Shown piece by piece: positions 12,901 through 27,900 of a DNA stretch of 64,000 bases. The translations under genes and the position numbers were made by a program. This DNA comes from Sipunculus nudus (Eukaryota > Annelida > Sipuncula > Golfingiida > Sipunculidae), in contig CM049310.1 of assembly GCA_026874595.1 (NCBI GenBank), positions 78,421,056 to 78,485,055 of the forward strand, read 5' to 3'. How positions within the stretch are numbered: position 1 is the stretch's first letter; the number at the start of each line of letters is the position of its first letter. The notes under the pieces are model-generated. The model was not told the origin of the DNA. It searched no databases and saw nothing but the letters and a program-made list of their open reading frames with translations.

Positions 12901-15900
12901 AAAACCAGGTACTTATGATCATTATTTAAATCTGTGAATTTTGTATATTCTGGATTCTCAACATCATTGTTTGGAGAAAACTGAATAAATACCAGACATG
13001 GTGTGAATACTTTGTAATTGTATTTAAATACGAATATGATTATGTACTCCATTATAAAATTTCTTGCATAAAGAATGGGAATTCAGGTAAAAATGAAAGT
13101 ATATGAATACTCGTGCAAATACTTTCAAAATGTATTCATGAATGCATTCATGAATATATTCTTTAATATTATTTTAATAATCATATCAGTTATAGTTCAT
13201 TTTAAAAAATCATATGATTCTCTTATTATTTTTAATAAAAATTATATTTGGGACAATATTTGTATTTTTTTTAATAAATAGTTAAACTCTTATATTATAT
13301 GTTCTGCTTATTAGTTATATGGCCAAGTCAAAATCTGTGTGACAGTAGTACTCCATTTGTTAATAAAATAAATGAAATCAATCCTCTTCCCTGTCTCCAA
13401 AGGTACTATCAAAATCATACATAAGCTAAACAACAACAACTCATAATACAGCTTATATTTATTACCACACAAAACCAGCATGTGCCTCATTTCTAAATAA
13501 TATTTTTTTATCATATATAACAGCTGAGCGTCGTGACCCATAGGTCCCTTGTTCATATGATGAATCAGCACATTTAGTTTCACTAATCACCAACAGGTGT
13601 CGCTAGTTGGGGAAATAAATTAATTGAATTATCTTGTTCATAATCAGCCCTACCCAGGGTTAGTGCTCTGCAGGCTGGATGGGATCTCTGTGCCCCACAA
13701 GTATGTCTTCTGGGAGTTCTAAGTGTTATGACCCAACATTCTGAAAAAATACACACCTTGAACCTGCAGGTGCAGTAGACGCTGGGCCTGGGTGACACCA
13801 TGATATAAAATAACAGGGAGTGAGTGTTGCTGCACTGGTACACATTCCCAAACTGAAATGGAATTATGCAGAAATAAACTGGCATAAGAGAGCTTTCAGA
13901 AATGGAAATGGCTAGGTTCCAGGTTTTCTAAAAGAAAAGTCATTTTGAGTGTCTCTTATATTTTTTACCCCGTTGTGCTTGGTTAAATTGCCATGCCTTT
14001 TATCTGTACCCTCAACCTGTAGGAAAAATTGTCTGTGAAAGGTTTGTTTGCAAAGACACATTTGGGTGATAAATCCCACACTATATCTCGTATATTGTCA
14101 AGGCTGAATAATATTACTACATAATGATCAAGGCCTGGGTATGCTGAAATGACATGAATTCAGATTGTCTCGCCACACCTTGGGAACTCACTAAGAGTGG
14201 GATACTAATCTTATCAGCGAGGTCAAGAGTACCCGAGTGACAATTGTCCATGCCCACAGACGTATACAGGTTTAAAAGGATGGAGAAAATACTATTTTAG
14301 GAAGGGATTTAATTAACAATAGTCATGGCAATAATAGAAAGACGCACCTGTCACTTATCAATCAGAGAAAGTACAACCTCTTTGGTGAGGATACTTAGTT
14401 GCATCTTTAGCTGCTAGGGGGCGTGCTATTCAGCCTTGTGCAGTCATTGAAGAATCATAGGAAGAGGCTTTATATATGAGACATTGTAACCTAGGATTTT
14501 GCATACAAGCTCTAAAGTGAAATTACTGTTACTATCAGTGAGCATGCTTGTAATCTAATGAATGATTACTTAGTATGTTTTAATGATTGTTCTTGGTTTG
14601 AATAATCCTAAGCCCAGCTGATTATTTTATTGAGGCATCTTGAAGGTCCCATTACTTGTTTGTGATTAATTTAATCTTGTGATAGTTATCTGATATATAC
14701 ATATAAACCTGACAAGTATTAATAGATTAGGAACTTTTGAGATCAGGATTAAAGGGTATTCTCCAAATACAGCTAACAGGTAGGCTGAGGTAGCGAAGTT
14801 GTTTTGATACTTTTACATTGGAACTATTGGTAGGAATAATTTGTAAACCATATTTGATGATTGAAAGATAAAAAAAAAAATGATCAATTATTTATGTAGT
14901 ATCTATATTAAGTACTGGGAAATATGCTGTATAGAATTATACCTAAAATTTTGACCGTATATATTGTACTTGTATATCACACTGAAAGGTCATGGCAAAG
15001 GCTGGGTTATTGACACTTATTTGTTGCACAAGGTTAAGTTATAATATTGTTCTCTGTTTTGTGCCCCGTCTTTCGTATATCCCTGCAAAGTAAGAATATT
15101 CCATCTGGATAAGTCATTGGATAATATGACTTCTTTGGACGTGCATGCATATTAGTGTGTGATAGATTATAATTTATGCAACTGGTATAATAGATTATGA
15201 AAGAAAACAACTAATCATGGATAAAATTGATTTAACTGGCACACCACCAGACATGGGTCAAATACAGGAGAAATGTATTAGAATACGAATACAGCAGGGG
15301 TACACAATACAAATACAAATACTCCAGAAATCTATTCGAATATGAATACAAATACAAATGTATTCATGAATATCATTATGAATACAATTTACTGAAACAG
15401 AAAGAAACTATCAAGTATCATTTTTGTTTAATACTACTAATGGCAATCATCACATATTCACACTTGCAAAATGTATTTAAGTCCAAAATTCAAAATATTC
15501 AAATAATCCACTTTGTATTCATTAATTTCCAAACTGCATAATGGGGGAGTATTATATATTATGGTAGTTTGTTACACAAAATATATAAATGAATGTTCCT
15601 TTCAGGGTTTGGACCAGGTACTTGTACCTTTACCTAGGTACACAATTCAGAGTACCTGTATCTATGCCTGTACCTGGCTGTCATGAGTAGGAAGTACTTT
15701 GTACCTGTACCTGGAACTAAAGTTCCTGTACCTGGTATAAGGTACTCCAGGTACAAATGTGATACTGGTACTTGAAATGGACACCAGGCTTTGGTCAATT
15801 GCATGTACAAAGCTGTCACCCCTGTCAGGGCAGTTGGCCATCTTAGGCAGGGGTAATTACAAAGCATTCATCCTTGCTGCCTTTGTAGCTAGCTACCTGG

Positions 15901-18900
15901 CTAGCAAGCAGGTCAACCTCCAGCCTCTTAAACATGAAGTTCATTGCAGCATTATATTATCAGCCAAGTATACAGCAACCACCAAATGATATATACTGGG
16001 GGTGGCGTACATGCCCCTTCCCTTAAGTTGGCTCCTATGTACACTGAACAGGGTTGGGGCTAGTTACTTTTACCTGTATCTAGGTACACAATTCACAGTT
16101 ATGTGATTTACAGGTTTACCAAGATACTGGAATGGACATCTGGTTTGGTCAAGTAAGATACTGAACTGTCATCCCTGTCAGGGCTGTTACCCATACCAGA
16201 CAGGGGTAATTACTAAGCTTTCAACCCTTTGAACTTGAGTGGACTTGAGCTCGTAGCATGCTGGCCTAGCTGCTTCCAGCCTGTACACAGGAAGTTCATT
16301 ATGGCATTATCAGACATGAAGGGTACAGAGCTGCATATGATGAAAAAACTTGCTTGCATAACTGGGAAATTGGTTATACGGTCCAATAGCCGAAACCGCA
16401 GGTATAAAGGCGTTGCGTCTCAAAACACTGTCGTTCACAAGATCGGGTTCAGCTCTCAAATGGCATGGCTGGGTCTCCGCTGCTGGGATCGGTAGAGGGA
16501 ATGTAGGACTAGGTTGCTTCTGGCTTTGTGGCTGTGGATGCTGTAGCTTTCCTAAAAAGGTCACAGACTCAGGATGAACAGTGGCGGCCTCTGCGGCTCT
16601 CTGCTTGGCTTGGTGTGGCATTGCGTCTGTTGGCTCGGAGAACTTGCTTAAGGAGCGCACAGGGCTGAGGTCTTGACCACAGCAACCTGTAGCTGCTTGA
16701 AGAGCGTTAACTTCTTTTGGCTTGGCTTGGCTGGGTACAGAGCAAAGGATATAGACAGTGTTGCTTGCCCAATGTAGATCTATCACACACTAATATGCAT
16801 GCACGTCCAAAGAAGTCAGATACCTATTGTCTAGTCTGTATAAAGAACATTGGTGTAGGATAAATGTAGAAGTATAAAGAGGGTCTGACTGATTGAGACA
16901 CAAGACATGACACAATTAACACATTAATATTAATTTAATATAAAAAAAAGTAAAAAATGTCAAAATGTGTAGATAAGATTGTTAGTGTGAATGTGTTAAG
17001 TGGGTCCAAATCAATCACTACTGAAATAATGGCACATTTTTCCAAATGGATAAAGGACAAAAGGTAAACAACATTAATGTATACTGCATGTATTCATGAA
17101 AAATATTCATGAATGTGAATACTTCTGTAATGTATATGAATACGAATACAAATACTTTTGTACTATTTACAAATGTATTCGAATATGAATATGAATACTG
17201 AAAATACATGTATTCGAATACAATGAATACGAATACTGAACACGAATACCCCATGTCTGCAAAACACTAATTGAAACACAATTTTATATGTGAATTGAGT
17301 TAAAGCATTTTCTGCACTATCAACCAAGACATTTATTCCCTTGTAAGGAGGTGGTTTCTAATTGATTTTAGCACAATTTGAACTGTTGCATGTGTTGCAT
17401 GAATGTTTTGAAATTTTTGTGCATTATGGTCATCAAGCAAGTTCTAAAATTTGTAGTAAACTGTAGTTCTGATTCAAGGCAGCAGTTTAATACTTCTTTC
17501 ACACAAAACTTTTCCAAATTGATTTGGACAAAGCAGTTTATCCAAATCGGTTTAGAGTGTTCACGTGGGCATCTAGCACAGATGCATGTGTTGTATATTT
17601 TACAGGGGGAACAATGTAACAACATGCTGACACAAGTTTCTGCTTGAAAACTGGGTCCAAACCGTTCTAGTGCGTTCACACAGCATTTTAGCAAAACAGA
17701 TAATAGGATTTGCATTCAAAACAGTTGAAACCACTACCTGAGGTACGCTTTTAATTGCCATTTGAATGCTCTGTTGCGCATTCAAAATGGTTTGAAACTG
17801 GTTTGCATTTGCTGTGTGAAAGGGGAATAAATGTGCTTCATGCTATGTCGACAGGCTGCCACTTATTTACTGTGGTTCACAGTGTCTGTGTAAATGACTG
17901 AAATGTCATAAAACCATATTGCCAAATTTAGTCTGTTAAAAATTATTTGAAAATTATTTGTATGTTTCAGCAGTATGGGAAATGCTAGGGACATTAAGGT
18001 AGTGAATATGGTTCAGAGCAAAACTTGTCCAAGGCTACCAGTCTAGGGAACAGTAGTGTAGTGTTTAGAAGTAATGCTTCTAAAATAAAAAAAGGTTCAT
18101 ATAGCTTTATAAATTTGATTGGTAAGATTCTCAATGCCCTCCTGGAAATGCTAAACATTTGGTTTAAAAATTGCACCAAATGTGCTCCTGCAGCCACGTA
18201 GAACAAATATCTGCGAGTTATTTGATTGATTCAATTACCTTGTTCAGTATTCATGAAATAAACACCAGAGCAGATTTATGAATCAAAGTCTGTGATAGCA
18301 TAGCTACAAGAGACTCCATAGTGTGAAGATAGGCCATCTGCCTGGTCAGCTGGCCATCAGTGCAACATTTAGGCTGGTAGTAGTGTACACAGTCCATATA
18401 CAAGGTTAAGAAAGGCCCAGTGTCAACATTCAGGAAGATATGTAAAATAAGATGTCCTTGAAGAACAGGAATTGGATTTTATGATCTCATTTCTAAATGT
18501 TACAGAACAAACCATCTTATTGAATTGTGTGCAACATATAAGGCCATTTAATTGTTATTGTTGCATTTATCACTTCCTTTAAAATGTATATTGTATATTC
18601 TTGGTGGAAATTTGATCTTAAATGTCTTTGCACAGTAACTCATAAAGTTTCTTGAAACTGGGTCTACAGTTAATAATGATATTGCTGTATGATTGAATCA
18701 TCAAAAACTCATTGGGGGTTGCACAGGCCTGAAGTTTATATCAATTGACTTATTGACTAACATGAAATTAAATATTTTTTTTAAAAATATGATAGGTCCA
18801 TAGGTGTTGATGGCACTATTTGTTTAAAGAAGGTGAGGGTAATCATGTATAAGAATGATATTTTACAGTTGGGCCTTCTGGAATTCAGGTTTTGTGTACA

Positions 18901-21900
18901 TAATGAGGAATAATCCTTCAGATTCAAAACCTGTAATCAAGACATTAAGGGTGAATATATATATCTGAGGTTCTGGGGAAATATACTATATAAACTTTGA
19001 GCCTACCCCTCTGTGAAGGTAAAATCATGATTTGTAGTCTGATTAATGAGAATTACCTAGATTACATTTGAAAATGCTGAGCTGTCAACACCTGCTTCAG
19101 ATCTTCAGGATGCAGAGATCTACTTGAGTTTAATTAGATGCATTTCTCAGAGATAATTTCATGTTCTCTAAAAGAAGTTCAGGAGACAATTTCAACCTGC
19201 AAAATATAAATTGTTCTCCCTGTTTAATGTGGGATGAGTACTTTTAAGCTTATTTCTATAAAAGACCCAAGAAATTATCTTTATTTAGTAGAAGTCAGAT
19301 ATTGGAATAGGCCCCTTTAAGTCTACAGTTTTGTATGATAATTTGATGCAGTTTAATCACACTGCATTGGAACAGCATGTCCCCTTGTAGAGATATACAG
19401 GTATTTTTGTCCAACCTGCAAGGCAATCACATCAGAAACTAGAAATCTGCATTTTAGGAAATGCAAGCCTGCATGGTGCTCACAAAAATTTGTTTGCTTT
19501 CACTTTTTTAGCTCATATTCAGTTGTTCATTCATTCACAAGTGACTGTACTTTTGGGAATTTTACTTTATGACGTTCCTGAATCCCATTCCAGATCATGT
19601 GCCAGAGCCACACCAAAATCTAAATGATTCTTCAATTGCCTTTTCCTGAAATGCCCCTAAAAATTTCATGAGGTTCTGTTCATGATCATGCGCGTTATGT
19701 TGTGAACAAAAGCACATACAAAGGAGGATTAATGCTTATCCTCCACCACTGTTACAGATAGATAGACTGTAACTTCACTGTTAACCCCCAGGTAGATCTT
19801 AATGTGTATGTATCTGTCAGAGACGAGATTAAAATCCAGGCGGATTTTAAATTCGCCTAGACGAGATTGCGATTGTGATCTCGCCTAGGCGAGATTGCAA
19901 TTGTGATCTCGGCTAGACGGATTTTAAACTCGCCTAGACAAGATCACAATCGCAATCTCGCCTAGGCGAGATCAAAATCCATCATGGAGCAGGCCAGGAT
20001 CTTAATCTCGCCTAGGCGAGTTTAAAATCCGTCTGGTGTCATCCAGGCGAGTTTAAAATCTGCCTGGTATTACTTAGGCGAGTTTAAAATCTGCCTAGGC
20101 GAGATTAAAATAGTGATCTGATCTAATTTCCTAATATATTAAGCATTGTAATTGACATATGAAAGATGTTTTCAGTCTGATTTTCAATATTTTAACACTG
20201 AATGGTTATATATAGTTAAAAGGTAATATATTTATTAATATTTACAGAATATTATAGTATTAATGTAATAATTAACTTTTTTACAGTAATGTAATAATTA
20301 TTCATGTGATAATTAACATTAATTTTGGAAACAGAATTATGAAATAGATATTTGATTATTATTTGCACCTTTGATGTGTTTCATGTGGTCTACAGCATCC
20401 TTATCATACAAATTATTTGCAAAACATTTATTAATCTTGTATATTGTAATCTTGCTTCATATTTTTTATGTAGACTGTGTTACAAGATAACTGCCTTTTT
20501 TTGGACAGTATTATATCATATCAGAAAAAATATGATTTCTAGATTCATAGAGTAATAGATCATTTATGCATGTGAACATGCATTGAATTATATTGATAAA
20601 AAATAAATGAGCTATGTTCCTTTTGTCTTTTTAAAATACTACATTACTAATATTACTAATACCAGTTTCCGTTCAAATTAATATTGACAACAAAATTATT
20701 ATGTAAATAATCAGCAGCAGCCCACATCATATATCATTTGAATATGCCATATACAATACCAATGTAAGTTTCTTATTACCGTGTTTATAAATAAAAATAT
20801 AAAATAAAAATTAATGTTAATTATTACATAAATATTATAATATTCTGTAAATATTATTAAATATATATTACTTGTGAACTATACACAACCATATTAATAA
20901 AAAATATTTAATATAAAATATTCCATTTCCAAAATTAATGTTAATTATTACATTAATAATATAATATTCTGTAAATATTAATAAATATATAACTTGTGAA
21001 CTATACATAACCATTCAGTGTTAAAATATTGAAAATCTGACTGAAAACATCTTTCCTAAGTCAATTACAATGCATAATTTATTGGGAAATTAGATCAGAT
21101 CACTATTTTAATCTCGCCTAGGCAGATTTTAAACTCGCCCAAGTGATATCAGGCAGATTTTAAACTCGCCTGGATGACACCAGACAGATTTTAAACTCGC
21201 CTAGGCGAGATTAAAATCCTGGCCTGCTCCATGATGGATTTTAATCTCGCCTAGGCGAGATTGCGATTGTGATCTCGTCTAGGCGAGTTTAAAATCCGTC
21301 TAGCCGAGATCACAATTGCAATCTCGCCTAGGCGAGATCACAATCGCAATCTCGTCTAGGCGAATTTAAAATCCGCCTGGATTTCAATCTCGTCTTTGAC
21401 ATATCCTTACTTAAGCAAGCATCTATGACCAAAAATTATGTATTTTTTTTGCAAATCTAACTCTTTCATAAAAAAAAATTATGAAATGACCTACTTAGAT
21501 ATTTTAAACTATACATTATAAAATGTCCGACAGAGTGACATGAACAATTATTTCAAAGATTTTCAGTTGGTTTTGGTCCAATGCAAAATGGCAAGTCAGG
21601 CAAGATAATTTTTCTTCAGAGCTCATTTGTGGTAGGATACTGTTTGTGATGAATTTTAGCCATTCGGTGACAGAGAGACTTTTCTTTTGTGGTATGTAAA
21701 TGCTGATACAAAGCCTTTTGCTGTAGTAAAGCAAGGGAAACAGCTCAGCAGAGGAATGCAGACATCTGAGTCACACCAAGTGTAGTAGCATGTTGGAGTG
21801 ATCCACTAGATCATTTTCTTTTCCTGGATAAGATCATTAACCCCAAGCAGAGTTACAGACTGTCAATACCAAGAAGACAGGCTTGCCTGTAAGAATTATG

Positions 21901-24900
21901 CATTCTAATGAATACAAGCCTGCACCATTCATTTATTAGGCCCAAATTCCCAGGTTCATCCATGCGTGACTGAACATTTGTGTATATTCCTTGATGAAGT
22001 CCCTGAATCCTTATCATTTCTTCATGAGATCCTGTTCATGATTGGGCGAGTTAAGTTGTTAACAAACAAACACAGCTGTTTAACACACACACACAAACAG
22101 GAATGAATGCAGACCCTACTCGCTGAGTCAACTTTGTATTAGGGCTGTAACATTGCATCAAATAACCAGCTTTTGTGGGGAAGGGGTGGAGCACAGGATT
22201 TGAAGCAGTGAGGAAGTGAGTTCAAATCTCAGCCGAGCAATGGTTAGCTTTCCATTGTTTCCCCTCATTTACTTGTCTTCGTAACACCATTCACACTGGG
22301 CAGACTCCTACTCACAAGAGTACGACTCTGCTGTTGAGGGATTGAAGCACTGGGGCTTCTAAATGCACCAGCGGCGTAGTTATAAATGTAGTGAATAGGG
22401 CAAAGTAGTCCATTCAAGTGTGTTGGATAAGAATCATTCCAGGGCAAATTATATAAACATGGATGTTTTTGTGGTTAGGATTGTGAATTCATTTTGAGTA
22501 GAAACAACCTTTCTTAGAAGGGTTCTTTCCAAGCTGGGCTGCCTAACAAAGCGAGTGAATGGCAGGCTTAATAGAAAGGCTATACCACACAGCCCTGTTT
22601 CACTTACCAACTGTTATGCCTTATGTGGGTTAGACCCTAACGCAGTTCACAGGCTATGAGCTATGAAATGCATGGTTTTTGGGTGAATTGCCACATGGCC
22701 ATTTGCTCCGTGACAGACGCTCATGAGTAGACCTTAAAGAAATTAATTTCGGTTGTTCCTGTGGATATCACTTTAGAAAATGTTACATATTTTATTTGTT
22801 TAGGTTCACAGCCTGTAGATGGCGATGTCTGTTGAATGAGGATGAAGATTACCAGCCATATGATAAGAATGAGATGTAATTGTAAACCATCCTAGATTTA
22901 CCGAGGGCTTTATGTGGATGACCAGGAAAATACAGATGACATGACCTGTAACAAGTGACATTCATGCAAGTTGCTGATATTATCTGGAGATTTTGACGAT
23001 TAGTTAGCCTGAAATGCTTCTTGGAAGATTTAAACTGGCTTTCATCTCCTAAATCCAAAACTCTTTTTTTAATGTTGACAAACAGGAAAAACATGCAACC
23101 TGAGGTGGTAGGTTGCATATATATGCGGAGATAGAAAGGTCACTTTGTTGCAAAACGCCATTTCAAAGCTCTGGCTGATCTGACTTGCTGCCAGATGCCC
23201 TTTTTGAATTTGTTTTGATTATTTTAGTGGGCCCCCACATATTATAAACACATTGATTGTTGTGACCTGTATGAACTCATTTCTATGCAGTCATTGTAGT
23301 TTTTTGTTTCTTGTGCATGTGTAGTAGTAGTAGTTTTTGTTTCTTTCTTTGTAGGTCATATGTTCAGTTTTCTGATGATTAAAGCCTACACTAGGGTTCA
23401 AGAGTGAATTTGAGCTATCCTTGTTACTTCTCAATCACCACATTGATATAAACAAAACAAGCAGCCTGTGTGCAGTGATATCTACGTTTTCTGGCCCATT
23501 TGTATAAAAGCTCCAAGGGATTACCTTAGTTTATAAAGGTCAGACAGGTGATTGGGCCCCTTTAAAATATTGGACAAAGTGTGTTTGGTTGTAGAGTTTA
23601 GGAATATGATAAGGGCCTTTGCTGCTTACTTAATTTAAATCCTTTGACATGGTTAGCTGTGCCTTATCTACATAAAAAAAATGTTAAATTTTAGGACTGA
23701 AAAAGAACTTGCTAACCCACTTTCAGACTTTACCTGGGGCCATAAAACCATGATACAAACTTGAAAAGAAACCTTGCACATGATAACATGTTGGGCCAGG
23801 CTTACAGGAGTGTTGTCACACTTTTCTGAAAGATAACAAAGGATCATTATTCTTACATGCCTGTGGATCATAGAGCTAGAATGCGGAGGCATGTGATATG
23901 GTATTGAGTGATAAAATAATGAATGTAATAGCTTCCTTGATCTTATCAGTTTTGGCAGCATCCTTCGCAGCTGTATCGGTGGTGATGTTGGATAGTATCA
24001 GTAGTTAATTTTTTTTATAAACATATTTTAGGTGTCACAACCGTCTCATGAGTCTGTTTAGACATTGTGTCAGTTTTCTTTAATACACTTTTGTACTTGG
24101 ATGACTAGACATTAACATATTCTGAGTGAAAGCTGAAATAATTCTTTATTATATGGTTTATGAAACCTTGGTGGTTGAATATTTAAAGATTAAAAGAATT
24201 ATTGGTTTATATGGTTTTATATATTTAAAGTTACTTTAATTCAATATTTCTCAGCCAATAATGGTTCAAAATATTCCATTTTCAACAGCTATAAACTGTT
24301 GTAAACATATGCTCTAAAAAGCATATTTTAGTTACTTTTTTAATGGGAAATGTTTATAAGAAAAAATTAAAAAAGAATCTTATTTATGTACATTCAATCT
24401 TAAATACACTATGAAATCATTTTGAAAGTTCACACGTTGGCAAATATTCTTTGGTTGGGGGGGGGGGGGGGGTTACCTGTATTTTAGCATGATCCCTGAG
24501 GGTTTCGCTTTGTTTATTAATTACAGATAATTACAAATATGTGTCTCAGCATCTTGGCTGCAGGTTCAGCTGTTCACAGGCCATGGTTGTTTTTTTTTTT
24601 TTATAGTTTATAGATATTTAATGTGAGCTAAGCTTAAAGTTGTAAAAGTAATTGAGATAAAGCAGCTTAAAATATTGTTACCAAAACCACAAATATTTTC
24701 TCAGCATCCAGCTTCCACACCAGTCTGTTGTCTGTAATCAGCTCTTTACATGTATGAATGATACTGTGGTGAGAAATAGGCTCTTCCAATAATGAAAATG
24801 GAGACAGAAGGAGCTTTAATTGGCTTCTCCTGCACACTGTCCTTCAACTGCTTTTTCATATAACACATATTATATGCAGAGCCAATTATATAACACAAAT

Positions 24901-27900
24901 GCAGAGCCAAGTATTTTAGGGGCCACTGACCGTGTCCTTGGATGGCCCTTTGGTTGTTTTTTGTGTCCTGTCCCAAGGCCTACTCTTGTATATTAGGAAA
25001 ACATATATGTCACAGGACAAACTCCAATCCAGTAGAATCGTTGATCCTACTAGGACAAAGTCCGATCGGACTTTCTGCTCGGAGAAATTCTGATCAGACT
25101 TTCTACTAGTAGGATTGACAATTCTTCTTGGACAAACTCCAATCATAGCCTCTACTAGGACAAACTCCAATCAACCAGAGGCAACAACATAATAAGACTT
25201 TCTACTAGTAGAATCGGCGATATATATTGATCAATGGGAGTGGTTTTATGCAGTCAGTAAATTAATTTTCAGCCTTGTTATTTTAATGTAGCTTAGGTAT
25301 AATCAAGGCTCTCCTATACAGAGGGGAGCTTAGGTATGATGTGTTAATTTCTATATTAATATTTTGGTCAAGATATTTTTAGCATTTTAAGTTTAATTTT
25401 TAATTTTTGCTCTTTTTTCTCTCTTTTGTTCATGTTTGCACTAAATTTTTAATTTCAGAAACTGACATTAGGACATAGTAATAATCACAGATGAAAGGGT
25501 TGGCACCTAATATTTATTTTGACCTTGACTTAATGTTCAAGATGATACACTGTATTATACCATAGGCTATTCTCTAATATGGCTCACTTGCAGGTCAGAT
25601 GGGGTGAGGTTGGGGGGTTGGGGGCAAACTTCCTGTGTGATCACTCGACACTTGCAGATCTCTAGTTCATTGAACATGGATTCAGCCAAGCACTGTTCGG
25701 TTGCTTCACAATCTGAACAGTTGCATTTGCTAAAATTTTCCAAAATTCAGCTGAGAGACATGACTCATGGGTCCCTTGTTTAGCAGATACTGATTATGTG
25801 TATGCTTGATAATATCATAGACAGTAAATAGTATTATGTATATATCTGTCAGTGATAATAATAATATGTTTTGCATTGGTGTATGGCATAACTTTACATC
25901 AGATATAGACACACTTCAAAGAGCAGATAGTGAGGAGAACCGCAGCAGATGCATGTCAATTAACTTCTTGTAGTGATAAGTAGATGATACTGATAAATGT
26001 ACATTACAGACATAAGACTGAGCTGTGTAGACAGGTAGACGTTTATTCAGGTCAGTTCAAACACATCCACATGTTATATGAAGAAGCATTATCTGTTTGG
26101 GCATGCATGATGCAGGGCTTTTTTATTCAGATTTGGTATAATATCAGTACATATTCATTGCATCCTAGTTTTGTCATTGGAGTGTGATTGGTGACCTGAC
26201 ATGGATGTGTATCAGTGGTGATGTAAAAATACAATAAAATAGAGACACAGTCAAAACATTTGACTTTAAGTCCACAGTGAACCTATCAGTTTACCTGGTC
26301 ATATCCATGAATTAGTGCAGACAAAATATACCTTTGTTAAATCAGCCATTGACCCATTGTATACTTGAAATATATAGATTTTACAACAGTTTTTTCTTGA
26401 ATATAAAAATACTTAATCTTAACACATATTATGTCAATATAGCTCATAACAATACCAAACTATCATAAATGACAGTTAAATTTTGGTTGATATAGAAACT
26501 AACAGTTATGATTCAGGCCAGTAGGGGGCAGCAGTTGTGTGACTGAGTGGTAGAATTGTGTGTTGATAAAATGGTGACTGTGTCCTCATAAAAACTGATG
26601 ACAGGTTAATGATATTGCACTGCATGATAGAAAGTTATGTAAACTTGAATTGTAGTGTATTCTCCGTGCTGTTTATGTTACCTTGAAATATGTGATAGTT
26701 GAATTACCTTGGAAAATAAATAAAAATTAAAAAAAAAATAAAAACAAAAAAAACATTTTTTTCTTAATTTTGTCAGTGCATTGATAAAGCTGGGAGGATA
26801 AGCCTAAATATAGGTTATGCCTCTACTATGAGTAGGGTCTTTAAGCTGCATAAGTGTATTTTTGTATTGAAAATAATGCAGAATATATATTTCTGTAGAG
26901 TGGATGGATAAATTGTCCTAAAATTTGGTATGAATGTTAATCAGCTTTAGCATAAAATCCAGGTATGCATTGACAAGTATCCTATTCTAAGGGTCATTCT
27001 ATTTGGAATGTAAAGATTCTATGGGGGAGCATTTATAATAATAGTTTTGAACAGAACATAAATAAAGATGTGATAAACCTGTGTGTAACATATGACAAAC
27101 ATGTGTAAATCATGATAAATGTGTGTAAAACGGGGTAAACATGCGGCATCATCTCCAGTAGCATTTTATTCTGGTAATACAGAATCGCCATGGTGTGAGA
27201 GAGTTCACCACTTAGTGATGACTGAGGCATTGTGTTCCCAGGTGTCCTTGCAGTGACATATTCATTAATTGATCTCCAGGTAGTGCCCATTAGGCCTACA
27301 GCCATCTTGGACCAACAAAAGCGACCTTTTTGCAGACTTTCCTTGTATCCGGAGCTCTTGACTGTTTCACGTTTTCTGATCTAATTTTCTCTGTGGTGTA
27401 CCGGAAGACCTGAAGGGCTTCCTGTCATCTGATTGGTCTAGATGAGTACTGATGGACCCCAGGCATTGGCTGGTCTTTGTGGAGATTTTGTGAACCACAG
27501 TCATATGACCAAAGAGAAGTGTCATTAGAGAGATACAGTACATAGATAAATACCAGCTAAAAAAGTTTAGGTTTTGTGTATTACAGTACACATATAGGGA
27601 CAGGGTACCCGCATGCTTAAAATCCTTGAAAACCTTGTTTTTTTTTTAACTGCTTAAATTTAGCTAAATTTGCTAATTTTAAAAACTTGAATTCCACTCT
27701 TAAGGGAAAGTTGTAAAAATAGTCTTAATTTCAGGGGTCATTCACAAGTGAGACCACTTTCTTAAGAGCACAAACCATACACCAGGGTACATACAAATAT
27801 CTAGCTGCAGACTGCTCATTGGTTCTGGACTGTTTCTTTCACCAAAGTTTCCCCAGTTGTATTTAACAATGACCTCTGGCTTACGATGATTAACTGGTCA

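Noticed and set aside
16310-16786. 158-codon minus-strand frame as a gene
   Set aside because: It coincides with a dispersed repeat whose second copy shifts frame in the middle; treated as repeat and reported only as a finding.
22200-22230. tRNA gene suggested by GTTCAAATC
   Set aside because: No acceptor stem and no proper box A spacing; fits a decayed SINE head.
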